This document shows positions 1-7,611 of a stretch of DNA of 64,000 nucleotides, piece by piece. Position 1 is the stretch's first letter. Every line of letters starts with the position of its first letter. Below the pieces are notes generated by a model. It saw only the letters and a list, made by a program, of their open reading frames with translations. It made no database searches and was not told the DNA's origin. The stretch lies in NCBI GenBank assembly GCA_964626755.1, contig CAZVGO010000005.1, forward strand, positions 1 through 64,000, in the 5' to 3' direction. The position numbers were made by a program, and so were the translations under genes. Source of the DNA: JACDAV01 sp964626755 (lineage in GTDB: Bacteria > Chloroflexota > Limnocylindria > Limnocylindrales > CSP1-4).

Positions 1-2190
1 CTCAACGGGACGATCGAGGTGGCCGGGCTGACGACCCTGACCGACGGCGTGCTCAACGGGCCCGGCAGCCTCGCGGCCCGGGGCGACCTGGCCAGCGCCG
101 ACACGTTTGGCGGCGGGACGGCCACCGTCCGGATCGACGGCCCGACCGACCAGACCTGGACCGGCAGTGCGAACCCGACGACCGGCGGCCTGCCGAACAT
201 CGTCGTCGACAAGCCGTCGGGCACGCTCTTCCTGGCCGGCACGCTCCGGGCGACGCGGAACTGGACCCACACCTCCGGGACGGTCGACCCGGGCACGAGC
301 CTCGTCGTGTTCGCCGGCTCGCCGACGATCGGTGGCGTTGGCCCCGTGCTGCTGAACGACCTCGACGTCCGCGGCGGCACCGTTACCTGGGATGTGCCTC
401 TCGTCATCGGGGGCGATGTCGTCGTGACCTCCGGCATGTTCGTCGCCTCAGCAGGCGCGCAGCCGATGACCATTGCCGGAGATCTCACCGTCGACGGACA
501 GCTGGCTCTCGGCGCCAGCGTCGTCTCGTTGAACGGGGACCTGACGGTCAACGGTGTCCTCGATACACCGGCGGCTACCCTCGACTTCACCGGCACGGCG
601 GCCCAGTCGGTGAGTGGATCCGCATCGGCGGCGGTCGGCACGTTCGTCGTGAGCAACCCGACCGGCGTGACCCTGGGGACGGCGCTGACGGCATGGTCCG
701 GGCTCGATATCGCTTCAGGGGTCTTGACGATCGGCTCGGCGAGCCTCGCGGTGGGCGGACCGATCAGCTCGCCGCCGGACGGCATCGGTGCTGATGCGAC
801 GTCGACCCTCGCCGTGGTGGGAACCGGGCCCGGGATCGTGCTTCCGTCGGGCGTCGTCATCCTTGGCACGCTGAGCGTATCGAACCCGAACGGCGCCACG
901 CTGACCTCGCCGCTTTCGATCGCGGCGCTTCTCGACCTCGGGAACGGCCCCGTCTATGCATCGGGCGGGATCCTCACCGTGCAGCCCGGGGCGGCGGTGA
1001 GCCAGACGGCCGGATATGTCGTCGGAAGCCTGAGGCTCCCGGTCCCGCTCGGCGGACCCGTGGCTGTCCGCCTGGACGTGGGCGGTTCGGGTGCAGGCTC
1101 GCCGGTCCTTGTGACCTTCAACTCCGTGTCGGTGGCCGGCTCCCTGGTGGCGCTGAGCGTGCCGGGCGACCATCCCGATCCGCTCAGCCCGCTGGACCCG
1201 ACGCGCAGCACGAATCGCTACTGGACGATCGTCAACGAAGGCGTCGGCTTCGGAACGTACGACCTGACCCTGGACTGGGACCCCGCCGACCTGGACCCAG
1301 GCGCCGATCCGGCGCTCTTCTACGTCGCCAGGCTGGATGCGACCGGCTGGTCGCTGCCGGGGGTGTCGGCTCGCTCCGCCACGTCGATCTCGGCAGTCGG
1401 CCTGACCTCCTTCGGTGAGGTTGCGGTCGGCGACGGCCTGGTCGGCCTGGGCGTCTCGCAGGTCGCCGACGCGAACCCGGTTCAGGTCGGCGACGAGGTG
1501 GTGTTCACGATCACCGTCACGAACGCCGGTCCTGCCGCGGCCACGACCGTCACGCTGGTCGATGATCTCCCTCCGGGCGTCGCCCTGGTCTCGGCGACCT
1601 GGCCAGGCGGCACGTGTTCCGTGTCCGGTCAACAGATCGTCTGCTCGCTCGGAACCCTGGCCGCCGGTGAGTCGGTGGAAATCACGATCCGCGTCGCCAC
1701 GACAGCGGCGGGATCGTTCGACCACCTCGTGACGGCCAGCGCCACTGAGAACGATCTCGCCGCGGCAGACGACGCCTCGGTCATCACGATTACGGTCGAC
1801 GCCCCGACACCGGCACCGACCCCGACACCGACTCCAACGCCGACGCCGACGCCGACACCAACGCCGACTCCAACGCCGATGCCGACCCCAACGCCGATGC
1901 CGACCCCAACGCCCGTGCCTGCACCGACTCCCACGCCAGACCCTACTCCGACTCTCACGCCAGACCCCACGCCAGACCCCACGCCGGACGCCACGCCAGA
2001 CGCCATTCCGACGCCGACCTCGGCGCCGACTCCCACCCCGGGCCGAGGCCTGGCCGGGGACTCCGGGCCGCCGGGTCCGTCTGTACTGGAGCCGTCAGCG
2101 ATCTGGGGCGCCCTCGGCGTGATCCTCCTGTGCTCGCTCGCCGCCGTTGTCGGCGGAACCCGCAAGCGGAAGGTCCGCAGGCGGCGGTAG
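1..2190 (+). CDS. Surface protein with DUF11 domain, P/T-rich stalk and C-terminal anchor (5'-partial)
   Basis: The frame is open from base 1, so the start lies upstream; 729 residues are visible. Residues 1-480 are rich in Gly, Val, Thr and Leu with few charges and recurring short LTVDG/LTVNG-like strands, as in beta-helical or beta-sandwich surface proteins. A DUF11 (conserved-repeat) domain covers about 481-599, with GDEVVFTITVTNAGP and VDDLPPG motifs. Residues 601-680 are a Pro-Thr/Pro-Asp stalk. A hydrophobic helix at about 699-715 is followed by an Arg/Lys-rich tail, a stop-transfer anchor without an LPXTG signal. The product is probably an exported protein displayed outside the membrane on a wall-spanning stalk. 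Ligand and function are unknown. A hairpin follows the stop codon. Confidence 0.8.
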   Translation, partial: LNGTIEVAGLTTLTDGVLNGPGSLAARGDLASADTFGGGTATVRIDGPTDQTWTGSANPTTGGLPNIVVDKPSGTLFLAGTLRATRNWTHTSGTVDPGTSLVVFAGSPTIGGVGPVLLNDLDVRGGTVTWDVPLVIGGDVVVTSGMFVASAGAQPMTIAGDLTVDGQLALGASVVSLNGDLTVNGVLDTPAATLDFTGTAAQSVSGSASAAVGTFVVSNPTGVTLGTALTAWSGLDIASGVLTIGSASLAVGGPISSPPDGIGADATSTLAVVGTGPGIVLPSGVVILGTLSVSNPNGATLTSPLSIAALLDLGNGPVYASGGILTVQPGAAVSQTAGYVVGSLRLPVPLGGPVAVRLDVGGSGAGSPVLVTFNSVSVAGSLVALSVPGDHPDPLSPLDPTRSTNRYWTIVNEGVGFGTYDLTLDWDPADLDPGADPALFYVARLDATGWSLPGVSARSATSISAVGLTSFGEVAVGDGLVGLGVSQVADANPVQVGDEVVFTITVTNAGPAAATTVTLVDDLPPGVALVSATWPGGTCSVSGQQIVCSLGTLAAGESVEITIRVATTAAGSFDHLVTASATENDLAAADDASVITITVDAPTPAPTPTPTPTPTPTPTPTPTPTPMPTPTPMPTPTPVPAPTPTPDPTPTLTPDPTPDPTPDATPDAIPTPTSAPTPTPGRGLAGDSGPPGPSVLEPSAIWGALGVILLCSLAAVVGGTRKRKVRRRR
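1801..2040 (+). repeat. P/T-coding minisatellite
   Basis: Imperfect tandem units of 6-12 bases built on ccgacgccgac and ccgactccaacg variants encode the Pro-Thr stalk of the surface protein. Such tracts change length easily by slippage. Confidence 0.75.
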
Positions 2191-2194
2191 CCAT

Positions 2195-2219
2195 CCGCGA
2201 GCCCGGTCGGGCATCGCGG
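2195..2219 (+). terminator. Hairpin after the surface-protein gene, candidate terminator
   Basis: Five bases after the stop, CCGCGA-GCCCG pairs with CGGGC-(A)-TCGCGG across a GT turn: 11 potential pairs with one bulged A. There is no T tract, so termination is inferred from position and stability only. Confidence 0.4.
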
Positions 2220-2292
2220 CGTCCAGATCGGTCGGAATCGGGTCCCATGTCCCGGGACGGCGGAGACGCCGAAGGACGCCTGAGGCGCGGGC

Positions 2293-2298
2293 TACACT
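2293..2298 (+). promoter_or_regulatory. -10 element TACACT (leaderless start)
   Basis: TACACT ends 7 bases before the GTG of the TPP-enzyme gene and no Shine-Dalgarno sequence lies between. It matches the other TANNNT elements placed just before starts in this window. Confidence 0.55.
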
Positions 2299-2305
2299 CC
2301 GGGCC

Positions 2306-4021
2306 GTGAGCGCCCGAGCCCGGCCCGCCCGAACTGCCGCCGATCTCCTCGTCGCCTGCCTCGAGGCGGAGGGCTGCGAGTACGTCTTCTCGGTTCCCGG
2401 CGAGGAGACGATGGACATCCTCGACGCGCTGAGCCGGAGCGACCGGATCCGTCACGTCACGACCCGCCATGAGCAGGGCGCTGCGTTCATGGCGGACGTC
2501 TACGGCCGCTTGACGGGCCGGGCGGCGGTCGCGATGGCGACCCTGGGGCCCGGCGCGACGAACCTCATCACCGGCGTCGCCGATGCCTTCCTCGATCGCG
2601 CGCCGATGGTCACGCTCACCGGACAGGCGAGCTCCGACAAGCTCCACAAGGAGGCCCATCAGGTCGTCGACGTCGTCCGGATGCTCGAGCCGGTCACCAA
2701 GTGGAACGCCCGGGCGGACCGGGCTGACGCGATCCCCGAGATCGTCACGAAGGCGTTCCGGCTCGCCCAGCTCGAAAAGCCAGGGCCCACCCACATCGAG
2801 CTGCCGGAGAACATCGCCGCGCTTGAGCTCGACCCGAAGGCAGGGCTTGCCCCGCTGCCGAGGACGAAGGCGTACTTCCCCGAACCCACCGACGAGGCGA
2901 TCGACCACGCCGCGCGGCTCATCGCCGGATCCGAACGGCCGATCATCCTCGCCGGCAACGGGGTCCTCCGGCGTCATGCCGCGGACGAGCTCCGCGCGCT
3001 CGCCCGCGGGCTCCACGTTCCGGTGGCCGTGACGTTCATGGGCAAGGGCGCGATCGACGACCGGAGCCACCTGTCGCTGATGGCGGTGGGACTCCAGGCG
3101 CGCGACCACGTCCTGTCCGGCTTCGACCGGGCCGACCTCGTCGTGTCGGTCGGCTACGACCTCGTCGAATACGCGCCGGCGCAATGGAATCCGGACCGAA
3201 GCACGCGGATCGTCCACATCGACACACAGCCGGCCGAGGTCGACGCCGCGTACCGGCCGGAGATCGAGCTGGTCGGCGACATCGAGGGAACCCTCAGCCG
3301 GTTGCTCGGGGCGCTCCTGCCGCTCGGGATCGGGGGCCGTGACGCCGACGCCCGCCACCGCTCGAAGGAGATCCTCGTCCACGCGGACCTCCGCACGGCA
3401 CTGCTGGCCGAGCTTGCAGCCCACGACACCGACGAGGGCGTGCCGATTGCCCCGCAGCGCGCGATCGCCGAGCTGCGCCGGGCCCTCGAGCCGTCGGACA
3501 TCGTCGTATCGGACGTCGGCGCCCACAAGGTCTGGGTCGCCCGGCTGTTCCAGGCGTACGAGCCGAACACCGTGATCATCTCGAACGGCTTTGCCGCGAT
3601 GGGCATCGCGCTCCCCGGGGCGATCGCTGCCAAGCTCATCCATCCCGACCGGAAGGTCGTCGCGTTGTGCGGCGACGGTGGGTTCCTGATGAACAGCCAG
3701 GAGCTCGAGACGGCCAGGCGGATCGGCGCCAACATCACGGTCGTCATCTGGCGCGATGACGGCTACGGGCTCATCGACTGGAAGCAGCGTAACGAGTTCG
3801 GTCGGCCGTTCGCCGTCGAGTTTGGCAATCCCGACTTCGTCGACTATGCCCGGTCATTCGGGATCGCCGGCTTCCGTGCGGACAGCGCGCAAGAGCTGGG
3901 CGGGGTCCTGCGCCACGCACTCGACCACGACGGTCCGTCAGTCGTCGACATTCCGATCGACTACCGCGAGAACCTTCGTCTGACCGAGCAACTCGGGGAC
4001 CTGACTTCGACCGATGGCTGA
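2306..4021 (+). CDS. Acetolactate synthase-like TPP-dependent enzyme (AlsS type)
   Basis: A 571-residue thiamine-diphosphate enzyme of the acetolactate synthase family, which condenses two pyruvates to acetolactate and CO2. The N-terminal PYR domain has VPGEE near residue 31 and the catalytic Glu at 56 in RHEQG. A central dehydrogenase-fold domain follows. The C-terminal PP domain has the TPP/Mg motif GDGG at 456 followed by WRDDGYG instead of the usual NN. The tail (VEFGNPDFVDYA, DIPIDY) resembles catabolic AlsS more than IlvB, and no IlvN regulatory subunit is nearby. The GTG at 2306 is chosen because a -10 element sits 7 bases upstream; an upstream extension in frame would run into the previous gene. 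The exact substrate is inferred; another pyruvate-using TPP enzyme is possible. Confidence 0.8.
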   Translation: MSARARPARTAADLLVACLEAEGCEYVFSVPGEETMDILDALSRSDRIRHVTTRHEQGAAFMADVYGRLTGRAAVAMATLGPGATNLITGVADAFLDRAPMVTLTGQASSDKLHKEAHQVVDVVRMLEPVTKWNARADRADAIPEIVTKAFRLAQLEKPGPTHIELPENIAALELDPKAGLAPLPRTKAYFPEPTDEAIDHAARLIAGSERPIILAGNGVLRRHAADELRALARGLHVPVAVTFMGKGAIDDRSHLSLMAVGLQARDHVLSGFDRADLVVSVGYDLVEYAPAQWNPDRSTRIVHIDTQPAEVDAAYRPEIELVGDIEGTLSRLLGALLPLGIGGRDADARHRSKEILVHADLRTALLAELAAHDTDEGVPIAPQRAIAELRRALEPSDIVVSDVGAHKVWVARLFQAYEPNTVIISNGFAAMGIALPGAIAAKLIHPDRKVVALCGDGGFLMNSQELETARRIGANITVVIWRDDGYGLIDWKQRNEFGRPFAVEFGNPDFVDYARSFGIAGFRADSAQELGGVLRHALDHDGPSVVDIPIDYRENLRLTEQLGDLTSTDG

Positions 4022-4108
4022 CGTGCCCGACGGCTCGCCGTCACGCGCCCGCAACCCGGCGGCCGGGGGCAGTGGACAACTTGCAACACCCGGCAGGGGA
4101 CCCTCTGG

Positions 4109-4507
4109 ATGGTGGCAATGAACGAAGGCAATGAGGTCCAGTTCCGGGACTGGCTCACCGTCCAGCTCCGCGCCCGCCGGATGTCGCTCCGCCAGCTTGC
4201 CCATCGCTCCGGGGTGAACGTGTCGACGGTCTCGCGGATCGTGCGGGGGGAGCGCCGTCCGACGCTCCGAACTGCCGTCCGCCTCGCGAACGTCGTGCGG
4301 GAGAATGCGGACGAGTCGAGCGCCACGAGGTTCTTCGGCGCACTGACCGCCGAGAGCCTGGACCCGGTGCGCGAGGTCGAGCGGGCGCTGCGCGGCGACG
4401 GGCTGCTCGACGACGATGCCGTCCGGACCGTGATGGAGGTCTACCTCACCACCCGCCGGCCGACCGAGTCGGAGGACGACCCGCGGCCCCGCCCGCGACC
4501 GGACTGA
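4109..4507 (+). CDS. XRE-family helix-turn-helix regulator
   Basis: A 132-residue protein. An N-terminal Cro/C1-type helix-turn-helix spans about residues 15-65, with SLRQLAHRSGVNVSTVSRI as the recognition region. The acidic, helical C-terminal half of about 65 residues has no recognised domain and ends in a Pro/Arg-rich tail. It is a cytoplasmic DNA-binding regulator of unknown targets. ATG 4109 or ATG 4118 could be the start; neither has a clear SD. It follows the TPP enzyme in the same direction after 87 bases and converges with the MBL hydrolase gene. Confidence 0.75.
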   Translation: MVAMNEGNEVQFRDWLTVQLRARRMSLRQLAHRSGVNVSTVSRIVRGERRPTLRTAVRLANVVRENADESSATRFFGALTAESLDPVREVERALRGDGLLDDDAVRTVMEVYLTTRRPTESEDDPRPRPRPD

Positions 4508-4516
4508 TCCCCGTCG

Positions 4517-5245
4517 CTAGCCCAGCACTCCGCCCGGCTCGAGGGCGTGCACCGTCACGTCGGCGAGGCCGCGATCCTTCAGCCCCTTGCGCAGCTCGTC
4601 CGGCGTGCCGGCCAGGAGCGGGAATGTCCCGTAATGAATCGGCAGGACGTCCTTCACGCCGAGCCACTCGACCGCGATTGCGGCCTCGCGCGGACCCATC
4701 GTGAAGTGGCCGCCGATCGGGAGGATCGCGAGGTTCGGACGGTAGACCTCGCCGATGAGCCGCATGTCGCCGAAGAGCCCGGTGTCGCCGGCGTGGTAGA
4801 TCCGGTAGCCGCTCTCCAGCTCGACGACGACACCGACCGGCTCGCCCAGGTAGATCGGGGCTTCGGCGCCGCCGTAGATGTCGCCGGACGAGTGGTCGGC
4901 GTGGGTCATCGTCACCCTTACCCCGCCCGTCTCGACGGTGCCACCCTTGTTCATCCCGATCACGGAGTCCTTGTGCGCGTAGTTCCGCCCCAGCCACAGT
5001 GACAGCTCGTGGATCGCCGGCCACGCGGGGCGGGTGCGGCTGGCAATCAACAGCGCGTCGCCGAGGTGGTCGGCGTGGCCGTGGGTGACGAGCATCACGT
5101 CGCACTTGTCGACCGCGTCGGGCGGTTTCGGGCTCTTCGGGTTGCCGAACCACGGGTCGATGAGGATCGTCTTTCCTCCCGGCGTGGTCACTTCGATGCA
5201 GGCGTGTCCGTACCACGTGATCGTCGTCTTCGGGTCGAGCGGCAT
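4517..5245 (-). CDS. UPF0173-family metal-dependent hydrolase (MBL fold)
   Basis: A 242-residue metallo-beta-lactamase-fold hydrolase. The metal motif THGHADH puts His55, His57, Asp59 and His60 in the binuclear site; further ligands are in the HAGDTG region and the late HYGTFP motif. The layout WYGHACIEV at the start and PIGGHFTMGP later is that of the UPF0173 group (YtkL-like), whose substrate is not established. The start at 5245 is preferred over an in-frame ATG 33 bases upstream because GGAGGAGG lies at the right distance. It is divergent from the membrane-protein gene at 5310. Confidence 0.85.
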   Translation of the reverse strand: MPLDPKTTITWYGHACIEVTTPGGKTILIDPWFGNPKSPKPPDAVDKCDVMLVTHGHADHLGDALLIASRTRPAWPAIHELSLWLGRNYAHKDSVIGMNKGGTVETGGVRVTMTHADHSSGDIYGGAEAPIYLGEPVGVVVELESGYRIYHAGDTGLFGDMRLIGEVYRPNLAILPIGGHFTMGPREAAIAVEWLGVKDVLPIHYGTFPLLAGTPDELRKGLKDRGLADVTVHALEPGGVLG

Positions 5246-5297
5246 CGGTTCCTCCTCCGGACGCGGTCGTCCGTGCATCCTACCCGCGCGCCGCGGC

Positions 5298-5303
5298 TAC
5301 ACT
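5298..5303 (+). promoter_or_regulatory. -10 element TACACT (leaderless start)
   Basis: TACACT ends 6 bases before GTG 5310. The surrounding GGCTACACTCC is nearly identical to the element at 2293, giving two independent copies of the arrangement. Confidence 0.55.
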
Positions 5304-5309
5304 CCCGCC

Positions 5310-6146
5310 GTGCCCGCCGAACGGATCGCGCTGAGCCTCGCGTTCATCAACTGGACGGTCCTGACCGGCCTGGCCGTCGGCGCGTTCGCGGCGATCGTCG
5401 TGGGCCGGCTTCGAACGGATGCGACGCGCGGGTTCCTCGTGTTCACGGGCGCCTGCGCCGTCCTCCTCGGCCTGCTCGCCTTTGTGTCGGACGGCGCGCT
5501 CCCGACGGCCCTGAGCGGCTCGCCGATCACAGCCGACGCATCCTGGACGGAGCCGCGGCGCGCGGCGCTGGCGCTGTTCTGCGGCCTGGCCGCCGCGTAC
5601 GTCGTGGCGATCGCCCGCGGCCTCCGCGCTGCGCTCCTCGGCGTGGCCGGAGTGGCCGCCGGCGGAGCCGTCCTGCTGTTCGGGGCTCTGGGGTGGGGCG
5701 GCGGCGCCGGCGGCGCGATCCCGCTGCTCGTCCAGCTCGCCGTGCTCACCGCGGCAACCGGCGGGGTCTTTGCGTCGATGATCCTCGGGCACTGGTACCT
5801 CGTCACCCCGAAGCTGAGCGAGCGGCCCCTGATCCTGTACGCCCGGATCCTGACGCTCGTCATCGGCATCCAGGTCGCCCTGTTCGTCGTGTGGGTCGCA
5901 ACCGGGGCCGGCCCGGCCGGCGCAGCGCCGTTCGCGGTCCTCGCCGGCCCGTGGGCGCTGTTCGTGTGGCTCCGCCTGATCGTCGGGCTCCTCTTCCCGC
6001 TCGTGGTGTCGTGGGCCGCGATCCAGACCGCCCGGAGCCGGTCGATGGAGTCGGCGACGGGGCTGCTCTACATCAACGTCGGAACGGTCGCCGCGGGCAC
6101 GATCCTCGCGGCCGGGCTGTACTTCGGCGCGGGGCTGCTCGTGTGA
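5310..6146 (+). CDS. Multi-pass membrane protein of unknown function
   Basis: A 278-residue protein with about eight hydrophobic helices and short loops. A GHWYLVTPKL motif after the fifth helix (about residue 160) carries a conserved-looking His next to the membrane; I do not recognise the family. The start is GTG 5310, placed just after a -10 element; frames further upstream run antisense through the MBL gene. It is the first gene of a compact run (O-methyltransferase, MoaD-MoaE, aminomutase-like). The only link to those enzymes is co-transcription. Confidence 0.6.
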   Translation: MPAERIALSLAFINWTVLTGLAVGAFAAIVVGRLRTDATRGFLVFTGACAVLLGLLAFVSDGALPTALSGSPITADASWTEPRRAALALFCGLAAAYVVAIARGLRAALLGVAGVAAGGAVLLFGALGWGGGAGGAIPLLVQLAVLTAATGGVFASMILGHWYLVTPKLSERPLILYARILTLVIGIQVALFVVWVATGAGPAGAAPFAVLAGPWALFVWLRLIVGLLFPLVVSWAAIQTARSRSMESATGLLYINVGTVAAGTILAAGLYFGAGLLV

Positions 6147-6154
6147 GGAAAGCG

Positions 6155-6817
6155 ATGAAGAGCGATACGACCTGGCTCCCGACTGCGACTGACCTCGACT
6201 GGATCGATGCGACTTCCAGTGCGCCGAACCCGGCGCTCCTCGCAATCGAGACGGCCGCCGTGCCCGACGGCATCCCGATCCTCGATCGGGCGAGCGGCCG
6301 CGTCCTCGCGGCGCTTTCAGCGGGGCGGCGGCGGATCGTCGAGGTCGGCACGGCCTACGGCTACTCGACGCTCTGGATGGCGCTCGCGCAGCCGGCCGGC
6401 GGGACGATCGTGACAATCGATCCGGACCGCGGGCGTACGGACAAGGCCCGCGGCTGGTGGCGGGAGGCCGGCGTCCCGGTCGAGCGGATCACGGTGGTGA
6501 ACGCCAGGGCCCTGGCCGCTTTCGAGGCGGATGACCCCGCGCTACGCGGCCCGTTCGATCTCGCGTTCATCGACGCGCTGAAGCCCGAGTACCAGGCGTA
6601 TCTCGAGGCAATCGTCCCGCGGCTCGCCCCGGGCGCGCTCGTCGTCGCGGACAACGTCCTGTGGAGCGGCCGGGTGTCCGGCGAGCGAAAGGCCGATCCG
6701 GATGACGAGGGGGCGACTGCCCTCCGCGCGTTCAACCAATCGGTGCTCCGCGACCGGCGCTTCGCGGCTTCGATCCTGCCGGTCGGGGACGGCCTGCTCG
6801 TCGCGGGCCTGCGGTGA
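6155..6817 (+). CDS. SAM-dependent O-methyltransferase (COMT/CCoAOMT-like)
   Basis: A 220-residue class I methyltransferase. The SAM-binding motif I is VEVGTAYGYSTLWMA (about residues 47-61), motif II has IDPD at the end of beta-2, and FDLAFIDALKPEYQAY is the metal/substrate-orienting region typical of catechol and caffeoyl-CoA O-methyltransferases. VVADNVLWSG follows, carrying the family's Asp-Asn metal ligands. It is therefore probably a divalent-metal-dependent O-methyltransferase on a catechol-like substrate. ATG 6155 is chosen for the GAGGAAAG SD; a GTG at 6143 is possible. It overlaps the next start in TGATG. Confidence 0.8.
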   Translation: MKSDTTWLPTATDLDWIDATSSAPNPALLAIETAAVPDGIPILDRASGRVLAALSAGRRRIVEVGTAYGYSTLWMALAQPAGGTIVTIDPDRGRTDKARGWWREAGVPVERITVVNARALAAFEADDPALRGPFDLAFIDALKPEYQAYLEAIVPRLAPGALVVADNVLWSGRVSGERKADPDDEGATALRAFNQSVLRDRRFAASILPVGDGLLVAGLR

Positions 6818-7611
6818 TGGCATCCGCCGCGCCGGGGGAGCGTGGCGCGCGGATCCGCGTTCGGGTGCGGCTGTTCGCGGTCCAGCGCGAGCTCGCCGGC
6901 GAGCGCGAGGTGGCGCTCGAGCTGGACGCCGGCGCGACCGTCGAGTCCGCGTGGCAGGCAATCGTCGCGCGGCACCCGGTCCTCGCGCCCGGCCGCCCGT
7001 CGGTCCGGTTTGCCCTGAACGGGGAGTACGTCGACGCCGGCGAGGCGCTGGCCGACGGCGACGAGGTCGCGTGCATCCCGCCGGTGAGCGGCGGCGCACC
7101 CGCCGATCCGGCGACCGCGAGGATCCTCGAGCTCCGCGCCGAGCCACTCGGACGGACGATCCTTGCCGACCTCGCCGACCGACTCGCGACGCCGGCCGAC
7201 GGCGCCGTCGTCGGGTTCATCGGCCGGACGCGGGAGACGCCCGGGACCCCGGCGCCCGGCCAGGAATTGGAGGCCGCACGGCACACGGGCCGGGGCGTCG
7301 AGTCGCTCGACTACGAGGCTCACGAGTCGATGGCCCTCGCGGTTCTCGCCCAGGTCGCCGACGAGATCGTCGCCCGCTTCGGGGTCACCCGCCTCGCCAT
7401 CGTCCACCGCACCGGCGAGGTGCCGCTCGGCGAGGCGAGCATCGCGATCGTTGCCTGCGCCCCGCACCGCGGCGCGGCCTTCGACGCCGCCCGCTATGGA
7501 ATCGACGAGACGAAAGCGCGCGCCCCGATCTGGAAGGCGGAACGATTCGCCGACGGGCACGTCTGGATCGGCGAGCCGGCACGCTCGGGTCCGCGGAAAG
7601 AGGACCGATGA
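6817..7611 (+). CDS. moaX: MoaD-MoaE fusion, molybdopterin synthase in one chain
   Basis: A 264-residue fusion of the two molybdopterin synthase subunits, which insert two sulfurs into cPMP to make molybdopterin. The MoaD part (about 10-93) has the ubiquitin-like fold pattern VRLFAVQREL and ends PPVSGG, with Gly92-Gly93. The MoaE part (about 110-255) has VGFIGRTRE, ESLDYEAHESMA, VHRTGEVPLGE and the catalytic pair Lys233 and Lys240 in KARAPIWK, equivalent to Lys119 and Lys126 of E. coli MoaE. In separate MoaD the Gly-Gly must be a free C-terminus for thiocarboxylation, so this chain probably has to be cut after Gly93, as known for M. tuberculosis MoaX. No other moa genes are nearby. It overlaps the next gene in ATGA. 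Confidence 0.88.
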   Translation: MASAAPGERGARIRVRVRLFAVQRELAGEREVALELDAGATVESAWQAIVARHPVLAPGRPSVRFALNGEYVDAGEALADGDEVACIPPVSGGAPADPATARILELRAEPLGRTILADLADRLATPADGAVVGFIGRTRETPGTPAPGQELEAARHTGRGVESLDYEAHESMALAVLAQVADEIVARFGVTRLAIVHRTGEVPLGEASIAIVACAPHRGAAFDAARYGIDETKARAPIWKAERFADGHVWIGEPARSGPRKEDR

